DNA of 64,000 bases, from the NCBI GenBank assembly GCA_964020155.1, contig OZ026563.1, positions 3,366,440 to 3,430,439 of the forward strand, written 5' to 3'. The notes below the pieces were generated by a model, which did no database searches, was not told the origin of the DNA, and saw only the letters and a list, made by a program, of their open reading frames with translations. This stretch comes from Chondrilla cf. caribensis. Taxonomy: Eukaryota > Porifera > Demospongiae > Chondrillida > Chondrillidae. Below, piece by piece: positions 27,901 through 43,100 of this stretch; position 1 is the stretch's first letter; every line of letters starts with the position of its first letter. The position numbers and the translations under genes were made by a program.

Positions 27901-30357
27901 TTGTAACTATTACATTCACACACAGATAATCATCACCTGTACATCCAGCTGGGTTTGAACTATCGAGGCCATAAAATCCATCTTTACATTCCGAGCACGT
28001 TCTTGTCTGAACATTCTCCTTACATTGACATTTCCCGGGATCCCTACCACCTTCGGCTGTTTCCTGACACGTCAAGCTACCATTAACTGTCCCTCGGGGA
28101 TCACAATCGCAAGCTACGTACATACATGTAGATCAAGACACAAGTCATTAGCACAGATCAGTGGAACAGCCAAGAATTGACAAGCACATAAACACAATAT
28201 TACAATACAAAAAAACAACAAACATTTTGATTTTTGCTTGACACAGTATATAATTTGCAGAAGACATTATACAAATTGCGTAATGAACATGTGTACTTAT
28301 ATCATCACTTGGTGATCTGAAGAGCAGTAAATGTCAACAATAGTTGGCGCCTGCTAGAAGACCACCTCTACACAAAGACCACCTGTCTCAAGTGACCACT
28401 GTTGGAATATACAATGTCAACTCAACTACACAAAAGCACCTCTGTACAAAGACCACCTGTCTTTAGAGACCACTTATTCCTGGTCCCAAGAGTGGTCTTT
28501 CTACACAGGTTTCACTGTATTTGGCAACCTACATGCGTACATACCTATGCAGGTGGAAGGGTGCGTATACTCCACAGCTGGATTGCGATAGAAGTTCTCC
28601 TCACACCGTTCGCAATGACGTCCTCTGGTATTATCCTTGCAGCCATCACAAACTCCCCCACTCACATTGGATCGACGGTACAGTTCTTCATCAAAGTGAC
28701 ACACCTCTGTGTGATTATTACAGTTGCAACCTGAAGTGAAAACAAATCCAGTACAACTTGCTTAGTACCTCTAACGACACGTTAATCACAACAACATATG
28801 TACATTCAGCCCCTAATTTATTACGACCATTTTCACTCTCTAAAACTATGAGATATATCAGGTACTGGATACATCAGGGTGGACTCTCCAGTGTTGAATA
28901 ATTAATAAAGAGAAATTCTGTTTTCAACAGGACCGTTTGGTTGGATTTTTAAGATACACCAGAGTCCTACAATAAACTAAAAGTCAGTTGCGTGCACTCT
29001 TTGCAGACCCCCACGGGTGTTTACTAGATAACTATATTCATATTTATATCAGGCTGGGCAGACCAATGAATATTATTAATAAACACCAGCATCAAATGGT
29101 GTCTGGTAAACCATAACGTAGATCCATGGGAAACTTACGGCCACACACATGGGGGTCCTCCGGAGTCCCTCTACCCCAAGGTCTGTCCTGGTAGAATGGC
29201 CGACAACGCTCACAGTCAAGTCAGTTGCGTGCACTCTTTGCAGACCCCCACGGGTGTTTACTAGATAACTATATTCATATTTATATCAGGCTGGGCAGAC
29301 CAATGAATATTATTAATAAACACCAGCATCAAATGGTGTCTGGTAAACCATAACGTAGATCCATGGGAAACTTACGGCCACACACATGGGGGTCCTCCGG
29401 AGTCCCTCTACCCCAAGGTCTGTCCTGGTAGAATGGCCGACAACGCTCACAGTCCTTCCCCTCTGTGTTGTGTTCACACTTGCAGACCAAATCCCCCAGC
29501 TCTAACAGCTCGCAGCTCCCAGCATGCCCATTGCACTTGCAAATACCACTGACTTCGATGTCTGAAATGGAATAGTAGTAGCTATCGAGCACCTTAGGAT
29601 CACTAAAACGCTCATCACCGAACGTGTTCAACCTGTCTAATTTAAACCGTAGGTCGGTAAAGGTGATCCAGTCATGCAAATCCGGGAGAGTATAGAATGT
29701 CTTCCTAAGAGGGACCTTGTCTTCCAGCGGATTGAATTTGACTCTGCCTTCAAACAGCGGGATGATTAGCGAGTCCGAATCGATGCAAAACACTTCTTGC
29801 GAGTCGGACGTGACTGTCCCGTCATGTAGAGGAACTGCGTAGAACTCTTCGCAGTGTGTGGAGAAGTACTGGTAGGGCGTGAAGGTAGCGCCGTAGTCCG
29901 TGGACCTGTAGATAACCATCGAATCGGGGCGGATGTAGTGGAAGGTGATTGTTATCAAGCGGAGCTCGAAGGTCTTGTTTAAAGAAAAGGTAATGTTGAC
30001 GAACCCGGGGTCTCTTCCAAACTGGACGTAGTTGTAAGTTTGCGACTGCCAGAATGTTTGACGGCCTCTTTCCACATCTGTCATCAGTTCTGGACCGTGG
30101 GATCTGTCGGGGTCGGACGCATCGCAGTAGTCGCACGTCCCCGCCACCTGTCCACCCGAACCAGTTTGGAAACAGAACCGTTCTCTTTCTTCCAGCCCAC
30201 ACGTGTTCGAAGTCTCCGGGACCACGCCAGCAACGATATTGTCTAGTCGAGGAGCACAGGATTGTGTAGTCGTGCACTCTGGTGCTAAAGAAAACTGAGC
30301 GTTTCCAATTTCAGTTATACAAGTAAGCAAAGCTAACAATACGATTTGTAAAGCCAT
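17174..30357 (-). CDS. Laminin beta/gamma-like chain with both LF and L4 domains
   Basis: Secreted basement-membrane laminin chain, 2072 aa, 13 exons with all phases closing: 29376-30357, 28545-28730, 27937-28113, 26452-27387, 24595-24732, 23908-24193, 22772-23553, 22199-22363, 21084-21461, 20610-20774, 20156-20284, 19341-19478, 17174-18930. A signal peptide ([11 protein letters not shown]) precedes a laminin N-terminal domain with the conserved [21 protein letters not shown] stretch. Next come about five LE repeats and a laminin IV type B (LF) domain in exon 4 ([22 protein letters not shown]). Several LE repeats follow, then a laminin IV type A (L4) domain in exon 7 ([13 protein letters not shown] onward) and more LE repeats. 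The last exon encodes a heptad coiled coil ending LDCGGLE. That Cys fits the chain-linking Cys of beta/gamma chains. The LN domain looks gamma-like. Bilaterian beta chains have LF only and gamma chains L4 only, so the chain type cannot be assigned. Confidence 0.93.
19685..19955. mobile_element. Degenerate inverted-repeat element in laminin intron
   Basis: AT-rich block with related ends (GTGGGAATTATAGGTGGGAA and the inverted TATCCCACTATAGGGTAC). Located between laminin exons 19341-19478 and 20156-20284. Low similarity, so the boundaries are approximate. Confidence 0.3.
23789..23860 (+). repeat. (CA)n microsatellite
   Basis: Reads (UG)n in laminin pre-mRNA, starting about 48 nt after the 5' splice site of exon 23908-24193. 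Confidence 0.95.
24839..24962 (+). repeat. (TG)n microsatellite
   Basis: Imperfect TG array in the laminin intron upstream (in transcript sense) of exon 24595-24732. Confidence 0.95.
25607..25667 (+). repeat. 15-bp tandem repeat
   Basis: About three to four copies of ACATGCATCACTCAT in the large laminin intron (24733-26451). The rest of that intron shows no coding sequence. Confidence 0.8.
28330..28517. mobile_element. CAGT-type MITE, family D copy
   Basis: Repeated AAGACCACCT motifs and a right end GGTTTCACTG followed by TA, matching the family D copy at 55497-55676. Sits in the laminin intron between exons 27937-28113 and 28545-28730. The left end is eroded. Confidence 0.55.
28981..29454. 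repeat. Exact 237-bp tandem duplication covering the end of laminin exon 1
   Basis: Units 28981-29217 and 29218-29454 are identical on reading. The right unit contains the last 79 nt of laminin exon 1 (LE1: [14 protein letters not shown]...) plus its donor and 158 nt of intron. The left unit is therefore a second copy of the exon end with a functional-looking donor but no acceptor of its own. It lies inside intron 1 and should be skipped. Confidence 0.9.
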
Positions 30358-30611
30358 TTCTTCCTTGACTGAAATGCGTCTTGTGTGCGTTTTTCCTCGT
30401 TAGTACAGTATAATAACTTACAATTTCATTATAGCCCTATACTAACTGCATAATGTTATTATGTCATTTGCAGGAATATTGCAATTATCTATATTTTTAT
30501 TATTATACGTCTTTAAATAACGTTGATTATAATTTGATTATTGTGTACATAGTGCCATTAATGGAGAATTATATTTTATTAGGAGACACATTTTTTCTAG
30601 CAATACTCTAG
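30358..30611. promoter_or_regulatory. Laminin promoter region / eIF2-alpha 3' flank
   Basis: 254 bp between the eIF2-alpha stop and the laminin ATG, both minus strand. It must contain the eIF2-alpha 3' end (AATAAA in minus sense at 30575-30580) and the laminin promoter. AT-rich; no TATA box can be distinguished. Confidence 0.5.
30575..30580 (-). terminator. Polyadenylation signal of eIF2-alpha
   Basis: AATAAA on the minus strand, 31 nt past the eIF2-alpha stop codon, implying a very short 3' UTR. Confidence 0.6.
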
Positions 30612-35307
<4,696 letters not shown>

Positions 35308-35503
35308 GGTCGCTTGAGCTTCTGGTAATGATTACGCAAGAATTGTTCTGAGTTGCATCATTAACATTTCAACACAAGTACACCTTTATCACGTGCTTCT
35401 AATACATGTTTATAGGTATATCGTATAATAAAATATAGTACAAAAATGAATTTAAAGACGTAATATAAGTTTGATATACACATGTAGTGAACAGAACAAG
35501 AAG
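35308..35503. promoter_or_regulatory. eIF2-alpha promoter region / ERICH6-like 3' flank
   Basis: 196 bp between the ERICH6-like stop codon and the eIF2-alpha ATG, both minus strand. AT-rich, with no diagnostic motif seen. Confidence 0.4.
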
Positions 35504-38500
35504 CTAGAACATCACTTTTTTCTTTCTACCTGATGACCCTAGTGGTTGTGTCTTTTGTTGCAACGGGGGAAAGAATTTCCCTACCTGTCTCTCGGGACTA
35601 AACTTACTGGCCAAGCTTCTCCTCACAGACCCTTGCAGCTTCTCAACCACTCCCCTACAAATGTATGTATGTGCTGATATTATACATATTGTACATATAT
35701 CCCCCAAACCATGCACACATCTGTCATTGATAATACATGTACGGGGAGACCTCTCTATAAAGGACACATTGGGACCAGTTATTTCGTCCACTGTAGAGAG
35801 GTTGTCTGCTCTTCAGAGGTGAAAAATGTATTAGCACTAAAGTTTACTTTGGGTGTCTTAGGATGTGTCCTTTGTAGGGAGGTAATTTATAAGGTGTCCT
35901 TTATTGGGAGGTAATTTATAAGGTGTCCTTCATTGGGAGTGTCCTTTAGTAGAGGTTCCAATGTATCATACCTATATTACACAATGATTACTAACACAAG
36001 GGATCTACGTACATGGAATCTTTCTCTAACACTATCAATCTCAATGGTATACACAATTCATAGCTGCATTGCATAAGACATTGACTTGGATCAGTCTGAA
36101 ATGAGAATATTCTGAGTAGGACAAGTTTTAAGAATAGTTTGTAGACGTTTTGACCAAGCAGGCTTTCGTGAGGTACAAAACTGATCACATTTTAAAAGTC
36201 ATTTTTGTAACTGACAAAGGCATGTGTGCGGGTTCAGGAATTACAAGTATGGTAGAGAGATTTAAATCATTGAGTTGAGGAACATGTTATTGATAGAGAC
36301 GATCTACTACATGTAGGTCTCTACAGTTCAAATGAAATTCCAAAACCAGGATAACATGCATTAAAGGGCCATCATAAACCATGTATGTATTATTGTAGGT
36401 CTGTGTGAAATGTATCCACTATTGTAGTGTGGTCAGTACACTCTGGGGGGCATAGCAAGAGTCATGGATGGTTGATGCCGTAATTCAACCTCAATTTCAT
36501 CCAATAACTAGTTCGGAGTCCACCAGGTCTCACCAGTTTCACCAACACCATACATTCGACGACATACTTTTCCATTCCTCTAAACTACTTGTATGCATAC
36601 TCCATATGTACATACATACATACTTATCTGTGTATCAATAGATCTGTCATAATTCAGATCATCTAGACCTGTAGGACAGTCACTTTACCTCAATACAGAA
36701 TATACCAGAGCACATACTTACGAAACTTGGATCTTGACTGATTGCAAATATTCTTCAAACTGTTCTATTTGCTTGAAATCACAGCTTGAAATCATTGGCT
36801 GAAAGATCACATCGTGTAATCAAACACACATGTGCACGTGTAAAACAAGGTTTCGGTACATATGGACACAGTGCAGTAAACACTCACTGGATTAAGCTTC
36901 CTGCCGACTTGGAGCTTGGCCACAAACTGGGGTTGTACAGTCATGGTTAGCAACATGCTTCCCTGCACACAGCGACAGATACAGAATAGAATTTAGTTGT
37001 CCATCTCTGGCCTACCTCTAGCTTCATCCAATACAGTACAGTGTATATGGAAGTCATCCATTGGACCTTAGAAAGAGGCTGTTATAGAGAGGACGCCTGT
37101 ATACAAAGATTAAATTGTACACTACAGACCATTTTGGGATTTAGCAACCTGGCAGTTACAGAGAAGTAACCAGCCAATACAGTGATCATTATACACAGGT
37201 TTCAGCAGTACCAGCTGCTTCTTCTTCTTCATATACTATTTTCACAATCATAAATTTCCCAATGAGGTCAGGTACATGGAATATAGGCCCTCTTGGTATA
37301 ACTTATTCTGACAAACCTGGCTAACAATTCTGAGCAAAATATGCGAGTTGATGTTCAGGGGCATGGGTTGCACAAAGGCGGATTCATCACTCCATAACCA
37401 TTTCTTCCTCACAAGGCCTTTATCATTCAACACACAACCACCACTTGCACCATAAGAGAGCCTGTGTACAAAGATGGGGTTAGTCTTAGCATGTGTGTAC
37501 ATGTGCATACAGTGGGGCATTTCTACTTATAGTTGAAATTACGACAACATGTCGAACAAATTCTACAATACAAGAATCAGATAGTGTCGCTCCGACAATT
37601 ACCAACCTTATTTCCAGACTCTTCTCAAAGTAGCAGAAACCTCTTCCCAAGTCATCAAAGTAGGCTAAAAGGCTCTGCTGTGGTGGTCCACAGTCAGTGA
37701 GCACCATGTACGACTGTACACCAGGACTGATGGGCGTGACAACTAGAGCCACGTTACCAGAAGGGTAGCTAGCAATGTAGGTTTAAGGGACCATAGCTAT
37801 CATTGAATTCCATGTATTTGCTTATTATTATTCATCTGCTGTATGCCAACGTATGGCATACAGTTCAACTTGCTTAGTAAGTACCTTGAAGGGCACACCA
37901 AATCTGTTCTCAGAGGTACCGACTATTGGTACTGTTTGGCACAGTGTACAGCTATAGAGAACAAGTGCAGTGTATGTACTAACCAGAGCACATACTAAAC
38001 AAGTTGTATCGTATATATTAGAGCTTGTGGATTTAAAGCAAGTAATGGCTTTGAAAAATCAATAAAAACACCTTTGTTTAAAGATTATGTGTAGATATTA
38101 AGGTCCAACGTGATTGTACCTCACTACCTGCCTCAGTTGGTGTTACATTATACATACATAGTACGTAGGATACTAACACTGTCCTGTACCATCACGATGA
38201 CATATTCTGAAAATACTGCTGTCATTATAAGGTAAAATCTTCAGTGCCAACAATGAAGGTTGCTGCAATATAGGAAAACACAAGACATGTTTAGATAGTG
38301 CAACAAAATAGAGTGTGCCAGGAAAATTACCCAATCTAATCTAACCTAACCTGAGTACTATAGTGTATACGTGTTTTGCGTGCGTGCGTGCGTGCGTGCG
38401 TGTGTGTGTACATGTGTACATACGTATGGTTGTCCGAATGTGTATGTGCATATGTAGTACACTGCATTTATCCTTGTGTGTACTATGTATGTGTACTAAC

Positions 38501-40500
38501 TGATTGAGGGCTCTATGGCCAAGGATAATGCAGTACACATCAGAATACAGTACTATGTAGTATGACAATATGCTCCATACGTATTATAAAACTTGAGTAT
38601 TTCAAACTTGTGAAATTGTAAAGCACTTTAAAGGTGACTAGCAACCACACATTTGCAAGAAGGAGACCGTATATCCATGTATCGTGTGAAAGGCCAAACA
38701 TATCAGGTTCCTCCATGTATGTTGGCATGCAAGTGTTCACAAACCAATATTTCCTGCTGTCTCAACCATACAATTAGTTCGTCTTCCTCTTCAGCTATTT
38801 TGTTCTTTCTTTTACTTTTTCTGACATGTTTCACAGGAACAACATCACTTCCCCCAACCCTTGGTCTATCTGGTGGTCCATTACCTAGCTTATCATTCTC
38901 TAAAAGCCACGTTTCCTGCACATCGTTAGCTTCAGATAAGGAAAAGTTGATGGTCTTTGTCTGTCGTGCCACTGGGAGAAATTCAACAAAGCAAATAGAA
39001 TACAATGATAGTGTTATGTATGCATACAGTATAACAGTTGAACCTCCCCACTACAGCCCCTCTATTCAGGGAATCTCTATAACAAGTACGCCATTCTGTG
39101 TCCCAGTGTAGTACTGTAGTGTTGTAAGTGATCTCTGAATTGAGGACAATTCAGAAAAGACTGAAACTAAGATCCCATAGCACTCATAATAGAGAGGTAC
39201 AACTCTATACGCAAGTACAATGAGCTTCACATCTGAACATTATGCAACAAACATACATAGAGTGAAACTGGGTGAATATAAATGGGTATCTTTAAATATG
39301 GCTAATAATGAACTATGAACAAATGTCTTCAACTGTTGAATCTCACATCTATGAAGACAATATTGGCACAAGTTGCATTAACAGCTCAATATACAAGACT
39401 GCTGGAGGCTATAAATTCCAAAAGTTCCAAGCTATACTTTTGACCTATATGCGTATGGTAAACATGCACATGGACACATTTGAGCAGCAGACATACAGGA
39501 ATAGAAGCTCGAACTTTGAAGAACTTTGCTCCCTCCTATTCCAAGCAGTTTCAGTTCCCTCTGCTTTTGAAGTCGTTTAGCCTTGAGCCTGAGATAACAA
39601 TAAATTGATACATTTAAGCCAGCCACAAGCATTCTATCCAAGGTAAAAACCTTGCTAGAGCTCTTTCTTCGGCAACTGTCTTCAGAGCTTTCTTCCCTGG
39701 GCTGATGTCAATCTTTCCAACTTGTGTTGTGTGAGTAGATAGCCTTTTTGAATATTTAGAAACAAGATGGTTGAATTTCTTTCTATCTCGGCAGCAATAC
39801 TCAGTGTCTTCAACAGGTGTCTAAAGTGCAAATCATTCAACATAAAAGAGGAGAGTAGTTGTTTTCAATGGTTGAACTCACTTCCTCGGAGCTACTTAGA
39901 CTGTCAGAATCACTTCTGCTTTGGTTGTTACGTAGCTTAGTTCCACAGAACTCACAGCGGTCCTGTCCATCATGACTGGATGGGGAGGGCAACAGGTTTG
40001 GAAGACAAACATCCTCTGACTCTCTTTGATATTGCAATAACTTTGGCTCTGTTGGCGATAACACAGGGAGTAATTCCAAATCTTCTGAGTAGTCACCTTC
40101 AGATGATGAATTGGAGGAGGTGATGCTATCACTGCCATCATCAGAATCAAGATGTCCGTTGAAAGAATCAATCACATGAGAAGATGTACAGTTAGATAAA
40201 CTAGCTGTACTTATGTGAACATTGGATCTCTTTGGCCCATCAGACGAGGATATCAAGGACAGTGCATCTACAAAAAGGTACGAAATAGGTAATTTCAAGG
40301 CATACAGGTAAATGCTTTAGTTTACCTTCTGCTAACTTCAAAGAACGTCTGAGATGAATATTAAACGGTTTTTCATTTTCGGTCCATTTCTCCTCCCAAT
40401 TATCAGTGACTTCCGAAAGACACAGCTTGAGTTTACTTAGCAAGGCGTACAAGCCCTCGTAGTCCCCGGCAATGTGGGTCTGTACTGCGACGGTAGGCAT
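35504..40500 (-). CDS. FAM194/ERICH6-like protein
   Basis: Exons supported: 40326-40500, 39882-40267, 39651-39820, one starting at 39588, one starting at 38971, then 37607-37768, 37317-37461, 36888-36962, 36722-36798 and 35504-35654 (TAG). The ends of the 39588 and 38971 exons, and perhaps a further exon before 37768, are unresolved. An acidic Ser-rich N-terminal half contains CEFCGTKL and YCCRDRKKF. It is followed by KIDISPGKKALKTVAEERA and a Lys/Arg-rich coil. The FAM194 domain reads YPSGNVALVVTP, then SLLAYFDDLGRGFCYF and GGCVLNDKGLVRKKWLWSD. This order is that of ERICH6/ERICH6B/C3orf20, proteins of poorly known function, often testis- or cilium-associated. The ATG at 40500 is the only in-frame start and sits 67 bp from the divergent RNF26-like gene. 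Confidence 0.75.
35742..35963. mobile_element. Family C MITE
   Basis: 222 bp, TA-flanked. Left part GAGACCTCTCTATAAAGGAC; right end GTAGAGGTTCCAATG. Inverted relative to the copy at 62476-62704. An internal 28-bp segment (GGGAGGTAATTTATAAGGTG) is duplicated at 35875-35930. Lies in the last intron of the ERICH6-like gene. Confidence 0.7.
37861..38010. mobile_element. Family B MITE copy
   Basis: Left end CAGTTCAACTTGCTTAGTAA preceded by TA; right part ACATACTAAACAAGTTGTA. Shares GGGCACACCAAATCTG with the 61563-61736 copy. Intronic in the ERICH6-like gene. Confidence 0.65.
39035..39206. mobile_element. Degenerate family A MITE
   Basis: CAGTTGAACCTCCCCACTA at the left, AATAGAGAGGTACAACTCT at the right. 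The centre shares GCCATTCTGTGTCCCAGTG with 46671-46845. Intronic in the ERICH6-like gene. Confidence 0.65.
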
Positions 40501-40567
40501 GATGCTCGCTGCAGCCACACCCTCAGTCAGGAGACTCAGGGTAGCAGGGGATTACCCTTCAGAAAAC
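40501..40567. promoter_or_regulatory. 67-bp divergent promoter (ERICH6-like / RNF26-like 1)
   Basis: The start codons of the two divergent genes are only 67 bp apart, so 5' UTRs are very short or overlap. No TATA box. Confidence 0.6.
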
Positions 40568-41665
40568 ATGGCGATTGTTTTGGCTCTGGCGGAAATCTTA
40601 TGCTATCTCCTGAAGCAGATCTTTCTTCTCAGTGCCTGTATAGGTGAGGTATGGGTATTTTCTCTTTTGAGGCTGTATTATCCCGCTCGCGAAATAATCA
40701 CCTACCTATATCACTTCGCCATTAACGTGGTCCTCCCAACTTACACGTTACTGGGAAATTTCGCTGGTCATCTTGTCACTGCCGAATATTACATCAGACA
40801 TTTTGTTTCGGGGGCCTTTCGTCTCTTTATTGGACTAATTTATGTTATTCTGAGCTTTTTGTGGAGCTACATCTATTGGTTTGTAGTTGATCTCTTACCA
40901 GCTGTGGTACCAGTTTGCATGGCGAGTTTTTTGGACGTTGGTACTACCTGTGTGAAGGTGGCCTTTGATCTTACTCAAATATCTCTTCAGGCTGTACAAT
41001 CCGCTGTACAATCCGCTGTACAATCCAATGCACTATCCAGAGTCATGCCCAGAGTGCTCGAATATCAGCATGTCATTTTGGGTTGGTTTTTACTTGTATG
41101 TGTCATTCTCTTGAGCATAAATCGGCTTTATGGACTGGCGTGTAAAATTATCCACCTAATTTTCCATTACAGTTATTTCTTAGTGTTTCTGTGCTTTACA
41201 CAAGCTTATGTGTTGCTTTGTACTAGAGTGAAGGTGATTTTTGGACGAATGTATTTTGCTACTGTGTTCTTTACTTCCTACTGTGTGGTGTTTTCTCTCC
41301 AGTGTGCCAGAAATTTGGTGTTCAGAGTGCGGTTATGGGTCATGTTTTCACTTCAGTCCATTTTCCCTTCTCAAAATCATGGACGTCATGAGAGAGGAAA
41401 TGTCAACATTGTACATGGAAATTCCAATGGTGTCCAACACGAGGCAGCACAGTCACGCAATGGAGGGTTTAGTCCTAATGGCTCTCACGAGCCCGACTTG
41501 TTTGTTTCTGGTCTTTGTATCATTTGTCTGGAGAGACCTAGACAAATTGTCTTCCAGCCTTGTCTTCATCTCTGCTTGTGCACCGAGTGTAGCCAACAAC
41601 TGCCCAACAGAAAATGTCCCATTTGTAGGCAAACAATTAGAAGCACCCTCACCGCCTATGTGTAG
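40568..41665 (+). CDS. RNF26-like multi-pass membrane RING E3 ligase, copy 1
   Basis: Intronless, 365 aa. The first 270 or so residues form several hydrophobic segments (MAIVLALAEILCYLLKQIFL, YVILSFLWSYIYWFVVDLL, WFLLVCVILLSI). A C-terminal C3HC4-type RING begins CIICLERPRQIVFQPCLHLCL and ends CPICRQTI, with an RNF26-like tail (LTAYV; human RNF26 ends LNVYL). RNF26 in vertebrates is an ER membrane ubiquitin ligase that positions endosomes and modifies STING. The same role here is inference. A 12-bp unit (GCTGTACAATCC) is repeated three times in frame at about 40999-41034. The ATG at 40568 is preferred over upstream in-frame ATGs because those overlap the divergent gene's coding exon. Confidence 0.85.
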   Translation: MAIVLALAEILCYLLKQIFLLSACIGEVWVFSLLRLYYPAREIITYLYHFAINVVLPTYTLLGNFAGHLVTAEYYIRHFVSGAFRLFIGLIYVILSFLWSYIYWFVVDLLPAVVPVCMASFLDVGTTCVKVAFDLTQISLQAVQSAVQSAVQSNALSRVMPRVLEYQHVILGWFLLVCVILLSINRLYGLACKIIHLIFHYSYFLVFLCFTQAYVLLCTRVKVIFGRMYFATVFFTSYCVVFSLQCARNLVFRVRLWVMFSLQSIFPSQNHGRHERGNVNIVHGNSNGVQHEAAQSRNGGFSPNGSHEPDLFVSGLCIICLERPRQIVFQPCLHLCLCTECSQQLPNRKCPICRQTIRSTLTAYV

Positions 41666-41873
41666 ACCACTTCCGAATACTTCCATCAACTGTTCACTAA
41701 TGTCCATACAATACGATTCCGTGTCCATACGAGCACGCCTCCACGTTGGCGCCATGCACCTAGGCTCCTCCTTCATGTACCAGTCACGAATATTAGTTAG
41801 CACCTATGAGGTGTCGATACGTGGCGGATCGTCCGCGAAGGGCGGACCTCTCTGACTCAGCAGGGAAAAGAAA

Positions 41874-43100
41874 ATGGCGGTAGTCGAACTCATTTTTCAA
41901 GTGGCTTCTAGCATCACAGCAGCTTGTGTCGGAATATTCCAAGTACTTTTTGAAACTGTGTTATTGGAAATAGTGCCGACTTTATTCTCCTGTTTTGTGG
42001 AAGCGTTTCTCTTCATTGTACGTTTCTTAACTTCAACCTTCCCGGAGTTCATATCGGATAATGTCGGTCCTCTATCGAATTTTGTTTACACGATTCTGAC
42101 CAAACTATCCAGCCTAACATCATCTATTTTCGGTTTTCTCTATGAAGTAGCGTTCCTTGTCTTTCAAAATTTCTCAGCTGTTTCTGTCTTACTGTTCGAC
42201 TACATCAAGACCGCGTTCACTTTGGGTGGCGAAGCCTTGTCAGCATTTCCTTTGGACGCGGATGTAGTTCAGAGAACTGTAGCTACTTGGACTTCGTTTC
42301 TGAAGGTCGGACTCAGGACAGTCTTTGATTGGATTTCCTTCTCACTCAGTTATCTCTACCAGGCGTTTGGCTACGTGATGACAGTTGCTTTAGCAGCTTT
42401 TCAAAAAATACAAGCCATTTGTTCTTTCATTTTTAGTGGTGTACTTCTCAACGCTTTGAGAGAAATGTTGTTTGCATTACGTGTAGGTATTGATGATGGT
42501 ACGAATCTGTTAGTGAGCATTATTCAGATGGCTTTTAAGGTTGGTGGGTCTATTCTAATTCTTGTAATTGCTCTGTCCTGTATACTCCTGGCTCTAAACC
42601 TGTGTTTCCGCAATGCGGTTCGATCAAAACGAGCCGTATCTTCTATTTGTAAAACTTTCACTCGTGTACTTATGGGAGTAATTTCACTTGTGTTTGCAGC
42701 ATTAAAATTACTCGTTATAGTGCCTCGAAATCGTCCTGGAGTGGATCCTGTACAGCGTAATCATCGCAGGCCCCATCAACGGGACACAACTCCAGATCAG
42801 GAACCAAGCAGAAATCGTCAGCGCAGCCCACAGGTTGTTCCCACGTTTGGACCAAATGATGCACCTTCTTCGCCGGTGCCCAAAACTGCTCCAACCACTG
42901 GTAGTGGCAAAAATGACACCAACTTGTCTGATGATGACCGGCAGTGTATTATTTGCTACGATAATCCGAAAAGTGTGATGATCAGACCTTGCAACCATGT
43001 CTGCTTGTGTGATGTGTGTAGTAGGGACATTCGTGGACTCAATGGGAAGTGTCCCATGTGTCGGAAAGACATTAGAGGCATTGAACGAGTGTACCTATAG
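41874..43100 (+). CDS. RNF26-like multi-pass membrane RING E3 ligase, copy 2
   Basis: Intronless, 408 aa, 208 bp after copy 1 on the same strand. Same plan: N-terminal hydrophobic segments (to about residue 280, including GGSILILVIALSCILLALNL). A Pro/Arg/Ser-rich hydrophilic linker follows, then a C-terminal RING (CIICYDNPKSVMIRPCNHVCL, ending CPMCRKDI) with tail IERVYL. All zinc ligands are present. The membrane parts of the two copies have diverged far more than the RINGs. AATAAA at 43362-43367 fits as polyadenylation signal. No such signal is seen between the copies. Confidence 0.85.
   Translation: MAVVELIFQVASSITAACVGIFQVLFETVLLEIVPTLFSCFVEAFLFIVRFLTSTFPEFISDNVGPLSNFVYTILTKLSSLTSSIFGFLYEVAFLVFQNFSAVSVLLFDYIKTAFTLGGEALSAFPLDADVVQRTVATWTSFLKVGLRTVFDWISFSLSYLYQAFGYVMTVALAAFQKIQAICSFIFSGVLLNALREMLFALRVGIDDGTNLLVSIIQMAFKVGGSILILVIALSCILLALNLCFRNAVRSKRAVSSICKTFTRVLMGVISLVFAALKLLVIVPRNRPGVDPVQRNHRRPHQRDTTPDQEPSRNRQRSPQVVPTFGPNDAPSSPVPKTAPTTGSGKNDTNLSDDDRQCIICYDNPKSVMIRPCNHVCLCDVCSRDIRGLNGKCPMCRKDIRGIERVYL

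Noticed and set aside
29822..30277. 151-codon minus frame inside laminin exon 1
   Set aside because: Shifted reading of the laminin N-terminal domain; only the 29376-30357 frame carries the conserved laminin motifs.
41453..41803. 116-codon minus frame over the RNF26-like 1 RING region
   Set aside because: Antisense shadow of the RING-encoding sequence, without domain content.
41666..41873. Dicistronic (operon) transcript for the two RNF26-like genes
   Set aside because: The 208-bp gap lacks a polyadenylation signal, but it is GC-rich enough to be a promoter; nothing in the sequence proves one transcript.
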